Shown piece by piece: positions 22,618 through 35,040 of a stretch of DNA of 64,000 nt. The translations under genes were made by a program, and so were the position numbers. How positions within the stretch are numbered: position 1 is the stretch's first letter; the number at the start of each line of letters is the position of its first letter. The notes beneath the pieces were generated by a model, which did not search any database, had not been told where the DNA came from, and saw only the letters and a list, made by a program, of their open reading frames with translations. The stretch comes from Sporobolomyces roseus (Eukaryota; Basidiomycota; Microbotryomycetes; Sporidiobolales; Sporidiobolaceae): assembly GCA_016617785.1 (NCBI GenBank), contig JADILM010000009.1:62001-126000 (forward strand), in the 5' to 3' direction.

Positions 22618-24306
22618 ATGCTTCGACTACTCTCTTTAGCCGCTATAGCATCTACAGCTTTCGCACACGGCGAATCGAAGAACCTCTGGCGTATGTTCAC
22701 TTTCCTCCCACAGTCTCGAGCCTGTACTAACCCGCTCGAACCGAGAACAGAGGAGAAATACTCTGCATCGAGCCAGGACCTCAGCTTCAGCGGCATCGTC
22801 ACTTTCGCACATCTACCTCATCAAAGATGCCTCGACCTCGAAGGAACTCAAGGTTCAGGAGATATCATCGTTTTGGGAATGCCTTTCGATACAGCAGTCT
22901 CCTATCGGTCAGGAGCTAGATTTGGACCCAACGCCATTCGACAAGGTTCAAGACGACATGCGAAGAATCGAGCGTATTCGATTCCATGGAATTTCAACCC
23001 TCTCCTTTCCGGTCCAGCTTTCACCGATTGTGGAGATATCCCAATTTCACCTTACGACAATGAGCTTGCCCTCGCTCAGATTGAAACAGCTTACACGACC
23101 CTTCTCAATCGACCGGTAACGACGACTTGGACGGAAGATAACGGAGGAATGAAGGAGCTCTCGCTCAGTGGGCAAGAGATTCCCAAGATCATCAGTTTGG
23201 GAGGCGATCGTAAGTCTATCTCCCGACTTTCCCCAATCACGAATCCCCTTCGACGATTCCCTCATTGCGTCGATTCGAGATTCTGCTTTCCGCAAGTTTC
23301 GTCGTTTCGAGCAACTCGCCTTCGTCCATTTCTTCGAGAGCGTCACTGACAATGTCTCTTCTACAGATACGATCGTCCTTCCCATTCTGCGCTCCCTCCA
23401 CAAAGTGTACGGTCCAATCTCGGTTATCGTGAGTTACTGACTTCTTCTCGAATATGTCGAATCTTTCGCCAAACCAGCTGAACTGCGACGACGGCAGCAC
23501 TTCGATGCCCACCTGGATACGTGGATTGGGACCGGGTATAACGGGGCGAAGACTCCTCAGTCTCAAATCGTGAGTTTTGACTCTCCACTTTTTGCATCTT
23601 TCGTATGTAAACTGAATCCTCTCCACTTAGACTCACGGTACCTTCTTCTGGAAAGCGTTTCACGAGGGCTTGATCGCAAAGGGCTCCTCGGTACACGCCG
23701 GTATCCGAACTCGACTTTCGGTAAGTTGCGAAACTGTTTTTCGTGCTCGAGCGAAGCTAATACTAGCTTGACCTCTCAACAGGAGTTCGAGGACCTGACA
23801 AACGACGTCGAGGTCGGCTTCATGCCCCTCACCACCGACGATATCGAAGAGATGGGAACTCAGGGAATCATCAGAGCGATCAAGGAACGAGTTGGAAACA
23901 CTCCTACTTACCTCAGTCTTGACATCGACGTGATCGATCCCTCTATGGCCCCTGCTAGTGAGCTATCTCCGTCCCGCGTAGCTGTCCACTCACAGGCTGA
24001 CGTTCTCGCTCTCTCGCAGCGGGAACACCTGAATCGGGAGGTTGGTCAAGTCGCGAAGTCAAAGCGATTCTTCGTGGACTCTCAGGCTTGAACCTCGTCG
24101 GATTCGACATCGTTGAAGTCTCACCAGCTTACGATACGAACGCCGAGTTGACGGGAATGCTAGCGGCTGACATCGTTCAAGAATACTTTGCGCTTGCGAC
24201 CAAGGGGAAGACGAATGGAGGAAAAGCATGGATGCCAGCTGCGAAGGGAGGGAAGCTCTACGATGAGAGACAGACGGAGAAAGGATCCAAGCGCGATGAG
24301 CTGTAG
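22618..24306 (+). CDS. Agmatinase-like ureohydrolase, probably secreted
   Basis: Mn-dependent ureohydrolase of the arginase/agmatinase superfamily, cleaving a guanidino group to urea. Seven exons: 22618-22690, 22751-23209, 23367-23428, 23498-23569, 23631-23720, 23783-23957 and 24020-24306 (405 residues). The metal-binding blocks are complete once spliced: SLGGDH at about 173-178, HFDAHLDTW at about 199-207 (exon 4) and [17 protein letters not shown] near 299-315. [18 protein letters not shown] and [11 protein letters not shown] are typical of agmatinases rather than arginase. The N-terminus [18 protein letters not shown] looks like a cleavable signal peptide, so the enzyme may be extracellular or vacuolar. 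It sits downstream of an APC permease; a degenerate inverted fragment lies near 19.1 kb. Exact substrate (agmatine or another guanidino compound) is not settled. Confidence 0.88.
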
Positions 24307-24381
24307 AGAGTTCCTGGAGTTTGGTAGTACCTCGCTCGAGAATGATGGAACACTTTTAACAATATCATTACGTTCGATCTT

Positions 24382-27300
24382 CTAATAACTCCTTCGAATA
24401 CTTCGTTGTAGTTCTGCTAATCGTTGAGCGGTCGGTGCTGCAGAGGGAATGGATTGGAGAGACATTTGGTATCGAGAGAGAGCTGATTCTACTTCAGTCG
24501 CGGGGAAAGAGCGGGAGAGGGATGCTGGGGAGGCGCGAGCTTCATCTAACCATGAAGAGATAAGTTCGGCGACAGAAGAGGCGACGAAAGCGACACCGGC
24601 GGAGGTGTGCCAAGGAGGAATCTGTTCAAGAGCGAGATCATCAGAAGGGGTTCCAGTGAGTAGCGATATGGGAGAGGGGCTCACTTTGGAGGTGAGAAGT
24701 TCATCGTAACAGGCGAAGATGGGATCGAACGGTGTACCTGCTTCTCGGAGCGCGAGAGCGACCCATCCTGATCGAGCCTCAGCTTTTCGTTCGTAGCTGA
24801 ATCTTTCGAGCAGCGAGATGAGTTCGGCTGTTCAAGCGCAGCAGGGTCAGTGTCGAGTCACAGCAAAGGTGATGGTGAGTAAACGCACGAAGAGGGAAAG
24901 CGATATCGGAAGAATGGAAACGGTGACCGAGTTGCGTGACTTTCGCGGCGACGGCATCGATCGGTTGTTGATTATGCTCGTCTTGCGCTATAGTGAACAC
25001 GACGTGAGTTAGGTAGTACGAGAGGAAGGAGAGTAATGTAGCTCACCTCGTGCAAGAATCGCTTCCCAAGTAGCGGTAACGAGGAAAGGATCGCGATGAT
25101 CAGAGACGTGGAACTGCACAGAGCCTCGTCAGCAAGCCAATCAGCAGTGAAGGTGAGCGAACATGAGTAAAAGCTCACGATAAGGAGAATGATCTCGAGC
25201 AGTTCAAGAGGTTCGGCGAATTCAGAGTAGAGCTGTGGAAGAAATTAAACAGTAAGCCACCGGGTCACAAGAACAAAGAATGATATAGACTCACCTCCGT
25301 AACAGTGTATAGCCTATCTTCCACCTTTTCGATCCAAGCTTTCTTCTCATCCTCATCCAAATTCGACTCTTCGACAGCTCGGAAGATCTCAATCTGTACT
25401 TGAGCGACCTCGAGCTTCTCCTCCACATCCGTCAAGAACTGAACAGAATCGCCTCGTGCACCAGAAGGAAGTTGAGATTTGGCGTTTCCGACGGCGAGAG
25501 AAAGGTATTCGATTCGTTTTTGAAGGGCGAGAGGGAAAGCGGTTGTTTCGGCGAGGTTGGCGAGAACGGAAGCGGCGGCGGCGTAACATGAAGTTCTGAC
25601 ATAGTACTGCCAAAGTAGATCGTTCTTCTCGAGTGTCGTCGGTTCTCGTGAGAGGTAACCTTCGAGATAAGGTGTTCGAGTCTGCGAAAGACGACGAAAG
25701 TCAGCTTTAGAAGCGAAAGTTGGTGAAGACGACTGAGCTTACCTCGAGGAGTTGGTTCGTCATGCCTCGCGAGAGGTACCACTCGTAGAGCTCAAAGTGG
25801 AAAAGATCGTCCTTGACCGAAAGCGCTTTGTTGTAAGCGTTCGTTCTCAGACTATCTGCCTCGTCGTACGAGACTGCACCAGCTGGTCGATTTGGTTTCG
25901 AAGCCTCGTTGAGCAAGTCGTCCATCGCAGCGAGCGCATCGAAACTGAGTTGGTTACATTTCCGTCGTTGTTCGTAAGCGGTAGATCGAGAGTCATTTGC
26001 TGGACACCCGTCTTCCCAGAAGGAGATGCCACGATCGGATGAGTCCCATTCGTGAGCGCAGGCGAGGGACAGATCGATCACGCCGAGAGGGTAGCGCATC
26101 GAGGTGTATTCTGAACAGATTTCCTTGAGTCGCTCCATTGAGAGGTGTCGAGCAGCTTTGGTGAAGAGACTGTCGAGGACACCGAGGGAGAAGTCAGACC
26201 GTTGCTCGGAACATCGGAGAAGGGGAAACGCTTCGACTGACCGAAGAGATTCTCGAAGAGATTCAGTTCTTTCGTTACCATCCGGTGTATCCTTCGCTCG
26301 TCGCATCGCTTCGATCGCCTGTATCAGGGATGAGTCAGTACTGAAGGGCTCGATCCAAGCAAGATGGAGAAGGCGGAACGAACCTTGTACAGCAAAACGT
26401 CATCGGCGCTGCAGAACGAGCCACATCGTTGTTGAAGAGTTTCGCTGATCGCATCGACCTACATGTAGCGAGGAGCACTGTAAACGACTGGGGCGTATGA
26501 AGGAAAGAGAGGAAGAGAGGCTCACGCTGAGATGTCGACCGATTTGCTGATTGATGACAGCGCTAACAAGACCTCTCGCAACATCCCGTCCAGTCTTCGT
26601 CGTCAACAGCTCCGAGTAAGTCAACTCCGACAGTTGCTTTTGTTGTTCAAGTGCACAGGCAGAGACGATTTCCGGTAACTGGTAATCGATGAGGAGGAGG
26701 ATGAACGAGATAGCTTCGACTGATTGAATGAGGAGGAGTCGAAGGGCGTTGAGAGATCGCTGTTCGGCTTGATAAGGAGAGGAATCGGGAGATGTGCGAG
26801 AAGAATCGGGAAGACTCGTGAAGATGTTGTGCTCCCTGTTCAGAAGCGACGATATGCTCAGCTTTCTCTCCAGCTCGAAGAAGGAAGTGTGACTCACTGC
26901 TCGATGAAAGTGCGAAGCGACATCAAGTCGTGCTGAACGGCGGAAAGAACGGAATCGGGAAGGAAGGAAGTTTGACGACCAGGATCAGTCGGAGAAGGAG
27001 CAGGACGAGTGATCTTCATCTTCCAAATCGGTCGAATAATGCGAGCAAAGTAGAATGCGAGTCCTTCGTGACGTCCACTGAAGATGATCTTGCTGTCGGA
27101 AGCTTGACCTTGAGAAGCCGCTTAACACGAATGGTCATCAATCTCCGAGTCCTTATTCAGACAGAGAAAGGGTACTCACTACCGTATCCTCCTCGATCGA
27201 TCGAGACTGGTCGTCCTCCACCTTCGAAGAACAGACCCTTCGCTTGATCCGCAATAGAGGTATTCGTATTTCGAGAGTTCGAAACGGCGAAACCGTTCAT

Positions 27301-29691
27301 TCCAATCGAAGGAGGAGGTGACTCGTTGAGAGTGAGCTGAGAGTTTGCAGCAGCGATAGCGAGGAGCATAGCGCAAGCTTGATCTCGACCGTAGCTGTTT
27401 CAACACAAGAATCAGCGAGAATTCCGCTGACTGGCGCGGAGGAAGCGGGACTCACCTTTCAAAGAATACTCCAATCTCTCCATGACCATTTCCTGACATA
27501 CCAGCTGCCTCGAGGACATCCAACAAGGTATCAATCGGTCTCTGACGACTGACGACGTTTGCACCCATATTCGTCAAAACCACCCATTCCCTCCTAGCCT
27601 GAGTCGGTTGAGTTGCCAACTCATTCAATGCGGTTCCTCCAACAACGCTAACTATAGGCTGAGCCGTAATCTCTGCCATATCCCACGTTCGACCAGGGAT
27701 CTCGATCGTCGAAGCAACCTCGGTAAATGGTCGAGTACCTTGAGAAGTTCCTGCTGAAGCTCCTCCTTCTGCGATTGATCGGATTGAAGAAGAGACGTCG
27801 GGAGCAGCGACGAGTAGAACATCGAGATCTGGAGTGAGGTTGTTTGCGGCGAGAAGCAGTCCTCCTACGGAGTATTTCGCTTGAATAATCGAATTGAAAG
27901 GGATCTGATTCGCGTTCGATTGTTGTTGTTGCTGCTGCTGTTGAGGTTGGACGATTTGACCGTACATGGTCGATTGGGGAGGAGGTTGGTTCGTTGAGGG
28001 AGAGGGAGGGGGTCGGACGTGACAGAGTTCGAGAGCTGCAGGAGTCGAGGAGCCGTAGTAGTAGCCTCGTCGTTGATGAGTGAAGTATAATCGAACACCT
28101 GTAGAAGGGCTAGTGAGCTTGACTGTCATTAGAGGCGGGAAAGAATCGAGAAAACTCACCAGTACTCGTCACGGCGACTAAACCAATCTTGCTGTTTCCA
28201 CCTTCCTTGATACTAATCACTTCCATCTCTACGATCCTAAAGTTCTTGATCATCGGATTATTCGGAAGGAGCATATTTGCCGTTCTAACGACATCTCCAC
28301 TCTTCGCAACTTTAGTTGGTGCACCATCGAATCCTTTCCCAGGCGACGAAGAAGGGAGGGAATACATCTCGATCGTTGAGTTTCGTAATAAGGTATAGAG
28401 TAAACCTCGTTCCGTATCGATTTCGAGAGCGATGATCCATTCTTGAGTCGGAATGGCAGAGAGTGATCGAAGGAAAGAAGGAACGACGGATTTGACGATT
28501 GATCCAGAAGTAAGGTTGTGAAGAGTACATCGTTTTGCGAACCATCCTTCACTCGATTGGTAAGCCAATTCGTAGAGGCACCCATCTCCTCCGATTCCTC
28601 CTGGAGTTAAAGGTTCGGGTGAGGAAGAAAGGAAGATTCGACCGTTCGAGGTGCCGCGAATTGTGGTGAAGGAGATACCGTCGGTAGGAACGGAGAGACC
28701 GGTGAGGTAGAAGGTGACTTCTTTCTTTGCGCCGGGAGAAGGAGGAGCATAACCGAGACCGACGAGGTGAACTTGGGAAGGAGTCGAGAGAATGAGGAGG
28801 TGAGAGATCGAGTCGACGAATACACCGGGACGAGGTCGAACGAGAGCGACTCCGACAATGACATCGGTGAGCTCCTCGAACGTCGAGAAAGAGGAACTGA
28901 TGAAACGAAAAAGTATGGGCTTCCGAGTCTCAGTCATGATAAATCTGTCACTCACCCATCTGCCCAATCCCAGAGTAATAATCTATGATCCACTGTCACC
29001 CAAGAGCGCTCAATGTCGGGTAAGAGACCCATAGTACATCGAGATTGAGTTACTAGATATCAACAAGTTTTGGGGGTCAGTCCCGCTCGAACTACTGGAC
29101 GAGAGGAGGCACATACGGTCATGTTCCTCGAAGAGCCTGTCCGGTAGTAAGACTGTTCGAGTCTTGGTGAAAGGAGCCCATGCAGGATTTGGTGGTAGAA
29201 CATAATCCGAAGACGAAGCGCCTGTTTTAGTAGAGTTTCTGAATCAGCTCTCACACTCTGATATGGCTTGTTATGGACCTCTGGTAGATCTCAGGCCTCT
29301 ATAGAGACTAGTGAGCGAAAAACCTCGAATCCAAACAAATCGAAGAGGGAGATTCCTCGCTGGCTGAAGGTCTCCTTCTGCAGACTGGGACCTGCTCAGA
29401 AAGAGTAAGAGGAAGCTATAACATACCTCCTAGACTATCACCAATCCCAGTCCATCTCTCATCCCTCTGTAATCTCTCGTCCAACACTTTTCCCGCTCTC
29501 TCCAAAGGACCAAACACTGGATCCTCTTGCTGTTGCGGTTGATTCCCTTGCTGCTGTGATTGACTCTGTTGGGGTTTCTGTTGAGTCTGTAGTTGAGAGT
29601 TGACGTTGTGAGACGAGTTTGAATGGGAGAGAGATTGAGTAGGTGGTGCGTCGACTTGGCGGGATGAATTGGAGCGGGAAAGGGACGCCAT
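24382..29691 (-). CDS. NUP170: Nuclear pore scaffold nucleoporin NUP155/NUP170
   Basis: Large inner-ring nucleoporin of the Nup155/157/170 family, which anchors the pore scaffold to the nuclear envelope. The ATG is at 29691. The first exon (to about 29427) is a Gln/Ser-rich leader, followed by PLERAGKVLDERL and, after introns, YVLPPNPAWAPFTKTRTV and LPDIERSWVTVDHRLLLWDW, hallmarks of the family's N-terminal beta-propeller. The propeller continues in large exons near 28.9-28.16 and 28.10-27.46 kb. The C-terminal half (27.4-24.4 kb) is alpha-helical solenoid with LLDYQLPEIV-like, YEWYLSRGMTNQLLE and LWQYYVRTSCY blocks. A Gln tract (27926-27957) lies in a propeller loop. I count about 15-16 exons; not every junction was resolved. 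Its end is 76 bp from the convergent ureohydrolase. Confidence 0.88.
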
Positions 29692-30053
29692 CTGTGGCTA
29701 GAGAAGTAAACGCTTCCGCTAGGCGGATGGAGCGAGGCTGATGGGAAGGAAGTCGACTTTGATTATTTTCCATCAACTTTCGCAACTCGCTCAAATTCAT
29801 CTCACTTTGGTACGGGTGATAATAGTGTATGATTAATAGCTATACAGACGGTGACAGGTAGACGTTGCGAACAAATTAGGCCCGACATTCTTCGGATTTT
29901 TCGCGTTTCTTTCGCAGAATCGCGAGAGCAGCGGTACACGACTCTACCACCCCACAAGCTCTCGAGCGTCCGATATCGAGTGAGAAGACGTTCGATAGAG
30001 GTCAAGAGGGTATATAATCCACACCTGCGATCAAAGTATAACTTATCCCCCCT
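29692..30053 (-). other. Intergenic region with NUP155/170 promoter
   Basis: About 360 bp upstream of the nucleoporin and downstream of TMA20. CTTTCGCA occurs at 29777-29784, about 85 bp upstream of the nucleoporin ATG, in the context TCAACTTTCGCAACTCGCTC. No gene. Confidence 0.5.
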
Positions 30054-31173
30054 CTAGATTCGATCCACTTTCCAAAGATCATCCCCCAAGAAATGAATCA
30101 TCTCGACTCCAATGTTCTTGTTCAAACTCCTAATCTCATCCGTACTCATCGCGGTCAAGCCAATTGCCAATGCGTTCTCTTTCCCATAAGCGTGAACGGC
30201 GACAGGTGTACCTTTCGGAATGTTTTCGGAGGTTGGAGGGAGGTAGCCTGTTGTAGAAGTCATACCAGGGCTAGAGAGGGATAGGGTACTTCAGCGAAGA
30301 GCGAGCAAGGAACGCAGAGAGGGAAAATTAGACGAACCACATGATATTCGCACCTCCGAGAACGAACTTGATCGCTCCTCGATCTACACCGACTCGAGGA
30401 AGCATACCGGGGTCTACATATCGTCTCTTCGTCAGCTATTGAGCAGGTTAGCGAAGTGGGAGAGAGGCAGAGCGTACACTTATGAAGGATTTTGAGAGTT
30501 GGGTAAAAAGGACCATCGAAATGTTGAAAGAACAGAGGTTCGCCATGTACAGTGAACATTGAAATGTGATCTCGACTACTCAGTAATAAGCATCGTCAGC
30601 TACCAGCTCATTCAGCGTAGAAAGCATGAGTATCTTCGCACCATTTGACGAGCGAACAACCCTCTTTCTTCGGCCACAGCGTATCCATGACTGTCAGTAC
30701 ATCCTCCTCACCGGCATTCCCACCCTCTTCCTTCTGTTCGACCTCCTCAGGTTCATCCGCTTGCTTCCTTCCCTTCTTTCCCCCTTTTCCCTCCTTCTTG
30801 GATTTCTTCTCTTTCCCTGCTCCCTTCTTTCGTTTACCCAAATCTTCATCTTCTAATTCTTCATCGGAATCTGCTGCGTCTGGTACGAGGGATTTGGGTA
30901 GAGGGAGAGCTGGTAAGGAGAGGTAGGGATATTGTTCGAGAATCTTGTTGCGGATTTGTCGCTGTAGTGAGGACTTGAGAGGTGCGTTTCCTGCAATATC
31001 TTCTTTCGGGGTGAATCTAGACGGATTGCGAGGGTGTTTCGAGATAGAGATAGGAGGAGATGAGAAATGATGAGGTAGGAGAGAAGATGAGAGAAGAGCG
31101 AGAGAAGCAAGGAGAACGGTCAGTGAGGCTACTCTATACTTTTGAGAGTGTTCAAAACTCACTTCTTGAACAT
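30054..31173 (-). CDS. TMA20: TMA20/MCT-1 translation factor with charged insertion
   Basis: Homologue of yeast Tma20/human MCT-1, a PUA-domain protein that works with Tma22/DENR in ribosome recycling and reinitiation. Exons: 31173-31163 (11 nt, MFK plus two bases), 31016-30642, 30575-30480, 30424-30338 and 30270-30054 (261 residues). The MFKK start, KSSLQRQIRNKILEQYP helix, VHGEPLFFQHFDGPFYPT, VDRGAIKFVLGGANIMCP and the C-terminal IGVEMIHFLGDDLWK block match the family across its length. Human MCT-1 has 181 residues. The extra length is mostly a Lys/Glu-rich low-complexity insertion at about residues 38-115, between the N-terminal helix and WPKKEG. The minuscule first exon explains why a longer open frame upstream (from 31240) is misleading. 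Confidence 0.88.
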
Positions 31174-31526
31174 CTTGAGCGGTAGAAAGAGTGGTTGAAG
31201 GCAAAGTCGAAATCCTCCCTCGTTCGCCAAAACTTCGCAACTTCAGATTCGCAATGTTCGCTTGTGAGAGGTGCAGCTAATCCAGCATCTATCGTGAGGA
31301 TGATGAGCGTCTCTCGTCGGAATCAAGAGACCGATGTTGGGTCAAGAAAGCGTCGAAAAAGCAACATTTCGAAGATTCTCGGTTCTCGTTCTCCGTTTTG
31401 TAGTCGACAACAGGGATTTATGATAACAGAGAGTGACAAAAGTGCATGATACAGTAGAATACGTCCCATCGAGATTCGGGAGCGACTACATCTACCTGCT
31501 TCTCCCTCGAATTCGTCCGCCCTCAT
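31174..31526. other. Intergenic region between TMA20 and F5
   Basis: About 350 bp holding the TMA20 promoter and the 3' flank of the next F-box-like gene. A near-match to the recurring motif (AACTTCGCAA, about 31230) is present. No gene. Confidence 0.45.
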
Positions 31527-33129
31527 CTAATCCTCGTCTTGCAGCTTGAGTTCCATCACCTCAAACAGGCTCCTCATCAATGCCTTCGCACCGACGACAT
31601 CATCTCCCGCCTCCAACCGCGAAGCTCTATCCGTGATCCATTTCGATACGTTCTCCGCTCCCTCGACCAAACCGACCAGCGTCATGTGCGAATCGAAAGC
31701 CTCGAACTGCTCGATATCTTCGTCTTCACCCGGATCATCCCTCGCATACCTCCCAACAGGTCGAGCGAATGGGAATTTGGCCTCTGCTTTTCCAACGAAG
31801 AAATTCGTGTGAACTTTGATCTTGTCACCTTCGACGTTGCTCCGGAAGAATTCAATCGTTTGATAGGTGAGTGAGACTCCGGGTTCGGCTTCGAAATAGA
31901 CATTCCTGAGGGTGAGAAGCTGTGGAAGCTTGTCAGAGAGGATGATGAGGGGATCCTCGCGGTCTGGTTCGAGGAAGTTCATCGCTGTCCATTCGTCTCC
32001 TGCGATCGTAAAATGTAGATCCTGGATTGCGGGCAGGCGAAAGCAAGGGATGATGTATGCGCTGTCGAGTCGGGTGTGAAGGAAGCGAAGAGAAGGGAAT
32101 GAGAAGAGGTTTTCGGGGACAACGTCGGGATGAATATCGTAGGAATCGCCGAGGCGGAGGGTCTGGAGTGAAGGGAAGAGTTCGGCGAATGTGAGGGCAT
32201 TAGAGGTCCAGCCTATCATCAGCTGACAGCCGAAAGTGAGGTCGAGCGAAGTGAGCGAGTTTGTGAACGGATAAGAGGCGATGAGGGTGTTTGGATGAAT
32301 CGGGTCATATCCCTGGGCTGACCCGCGATTTGCTTGCTGAAGAGAAAGGTGACGTAGATCGGAGAGCTGAGATAAGATTCCGGGGAAAGGAGAGTCTTCC
32401 GAGGAGAAGAAGGGATTGGTCGGTGAGTCGGCTCCCGAGCGGATGGTGAGCTCCTGAATACCTCCTGGGTTGATTTGCAAGACGAGCTGAAGGGCGGCTT
32501 CATCAGTGGCGAGGTCCCAGGATGTAATCGTAAGAGCCAGGGCTCGAAAAGCAACTTCAGCCTGAGAGTCTTGTTCCGCTCTCCACCATTCCTCCCGATA
32601 TTTCCAGCTGTTCCTCGACGTAGCATCACGAAGACATAATGCCTTGATTGCTTCCGTCGGTAGACCGACGATGCTTCTAGCGTTCGGAAGGAGCGAGGCG
32701 CAATCTTGGAAGAAAGAAGCACAGTTGAAACCGTAAAGCCGAGCCTCCTTGTTGAAGTAAAGCGTACGAATGGCACCTCCGATCGACGATCTACTTAACA
32801 CGGTCTTGAGTGCGCAATGGCTGAGCGAGTTGGGCAGCCTCAGAGTCTGCGAAAACCGTTTGAACTTCATGAGCGCGACACAACCGAAGAGCAAAAGGTT
32901 GTGAGCTTACCTCGAAGATGTGCTTGTAGCATATATTTCGGAGCTCCTTGTTCACCAAAGACAGCGCGAACAACGATCGACCTCGTGGATCTCCTCTTTC
33001 AATTCCTAGAGGGATCTTTCTTGTATCTCGCTCCCGCTGTTCTAGTCTAGCGTTGTACCGTTGATCTGCTGAGTCGGAGTGATCTACTATAGCGGCTTTG
33101 AGTTCTGGAGGAAGGCGAGAGAAGCTCAT
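31527..33129 (-). CDS. F-box-like protein, subfamily I (F5)
   Basis: Exons 33129-32911 and 32804-31527 give 498 residues. MSFSRLPPELKAAIVDHS then FALSLVNKELRNICYKHIFE forms the F-box-like start. The phase-0 intron follows directly, before TVLSRSSIGG, exactly as in F1, F4 and F6. The body shows divergent leucine-rich segments (LSDLRHLSLQQANRG, LPQLLTLRNVYFEAE). The C-terminus (acidic run, WITDRASRLEAGDDV, MRSLFEVMELKLQ) matches the ends of F4 and F6 in layout. It lies head-to-tail with F6. A DQRYNARLEQRER segment after the first helix is shared in form with F6 (DLRYRARRKRTQ). Likely SCF adaptor; target unknown. Confidence 0.72.
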
Positions 33130-33428
33130 CGAAGGGGCAAGAGGCGGGGAAGGGGAAGAGGAAGGGAAGAAGAGGAGAGCTTTTGAGCGGGAGTCGCCCT
33201 GAATCAGTGAGGTTGATAGGTGTCTGAGGGTTTCAGACGATCAAAGAGCGTTTGAAGCGTTGTCGAGATGGCGAAGTGGAAGGGAGCTGAACAAAGGGAA
33301 TTTCGCATCGATTTTCGCAAGCAACTTCGAACGATCCGAAGTTTTGCTCACTCTAGCAGAAGGAGAAGCAAGATGCAGCAAAATAGAAAGGGACGTGTTA
33401 CATTCAGAGCGAGAATAACAAGACAAAG
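33130..33428 (-). other. Short intergenic region between F5 and F6
   Basis: About 300 bp between tandem minus-strand paralogues. It contains TTTTCGCAA (about 33312) and other TTCGCA copies resembling the recurring upstream motif. No gene. Confidence 0.45.
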
Positions 33429-35040
33429 CTAATCCTCTATCCACTTTTTCAACTGAGCGACCGGTTCCAACAACTGCAGTAGTTCCTTGTACCCCCGATC
33501 GTCCTCTCGCTCGTTCAGCTGTCCTACATACTCTTTAAGCCAGGTCTCGGCATCAAAAGCAGCGTCCCTCAACCTCCGACTCGTGGTCCCATCGCACTCC
33601 CGATACCTCTCGCTTCTTTCTTCGGGTGTAATCTCGTCCTCCATTACCTCGAGCTCAACGTAATGTGCAGCGTTTGCAATCAGATCCGTGTGCGCCTCAT
33701 GCGTTCCCGGCATCCAATCGAATTTGATGTTGCGACAGATCCCCTTCAACCTCCTCAAAACGACTCCCGAGATCGTCAACCCACTCTCGATGTTGATGAC
33801 TCGCAGTGTGCCTTTCCACGGTTCTAACAGTCGGGCCAGTTCATCGGCATGGTCGATTTGATGATCGAGTCTGTAGTGCGATTCGGCGGGTTCTCCTGAA
33901 CCGTCCTTGATGTCGAGTCGAGAGAGGAGGGGAAGATCGAGAGCGCAGTACAGGAGTTCTGGAAGGGTATCTACCGCTTCGAGGGCGACGGCGCAGGCGA
34001 TTTCGAGGTGTGTGAGTGTTGCTAGGCGAATAGTTCGATCCTCCGCAGGGTAGCCTTTGCCGACGGTATCAGAAGGGAGGCAAAGATGTTCGAGGAGTGG
34101 GAAGGAGGTAGCGAAGAGGAGAAGATCGAAGTCCACTTCGAATCGTTGTTGGTAAGTGTCGAAAGTGAGGGAACGTAGGCTTTGTCGAAACGAGAAAGGT
34201 CGAAGTAAGATGTCTGGGTGGATCTGAAGGGTCTCCTCCCTCGGAAGAGTGAATTTCTGAGTGATCGTGAGGGAAGACAAGGAAGTGCATTTGTCGAGAA
34301 TGGTAACGAAGGGAGAATCCGCCTCCTCGAGGATTGGATTGATTATCCTGGGTGGTGCAAATTTGAGAGAGCGGACACTGTCATAGCCACTTGAGGCTAA
34401 AAGCGCGTTCAGGGCGTCGGCAGAGACTGCCACGTCCCACTCCGTAACCTGAGACGCAAGATCTAGCAGGGCTTGTCGAAGTTTGCGAATTTTGGGGTAG
34501 ATAATTGAGCTGGGAAGCGTGTTTGTTAGGCCGAGGGCTCCGAAGATGGTTGACAAGTGTTTCTCCTTGAGGCCCACGATTCGCTTGACCTTCGGATGGA
34601 ACGGGAGGAGGTGTAAGAGAAAGGTCGAAATGATGGGTTCGCGGTCACTGTCGCTGAACACGATCGTCGTAATTGCATCACCGGCAGGGGTTCTAAAGAT
34701 AGAGTATCTGTAGATGTCCTCGCCCGCTCTCGCAATTCTGAGAGTCTACAAGACGCAAGAATCAATCAGAATCAGCTTTTGTGCGCACAAGTTCAGCGAA
34801 GCCTTTACTCACATTGAAGAGGAGCGGAACGCATATCGAATGCCATACACGATCTACTCTTGATAGTCCACTCAGACTTTGTCCCCATTCCGTGCCAACG
34901 CTCTGAACCAAGTCATGCCATCTCCTCTTCCTCAATTCCTCTGATGCCTGCGTCCTCTTCCTCCGCGCTCTGTACCTTAGGTCTGCCTCTGCGCAGTGAC
35001 GAGCTATGAGAGTCTTGACCTCGACTGGCAGCTTGTCCAT
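33429..35040 (-). CDS. F-box-like protein, subfamily I (F6)
   Basis: Exons 35040-34813 and 34745-33429 give 514 residues. The N-terminus is MDKLPVEVKTLIARHCAEAD, then LSGLSRVDRVWHSICVPLLFN, an F-box-like pattern. The intron lies immediately after LLFN and before TLRIARAG, the position shared by F1, F4 and F5. The Leu-rich body includes LSSLTITQKFTLP, FRQSLRSLTFDTY and FPLLEHLCLPSDTVG, the last strongly echoing FPNLEHLVLPTDILY in F1. DWMPGTHEAHTD near the C-terminus corresponds to DWVPGAHEV in F4. The end is acidic and closes with LKKWIED. Together these indicate a common ancestor. Substrate unknown. Confidence 0.72.

Noticed and set aside
31163..31240. Upstream ATG at 31240 as the start of TMA20
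   Set aside because: The family start MFKK is recovered only from the 11-nt exon at 31173-31163; the longer frame runs through the intron.
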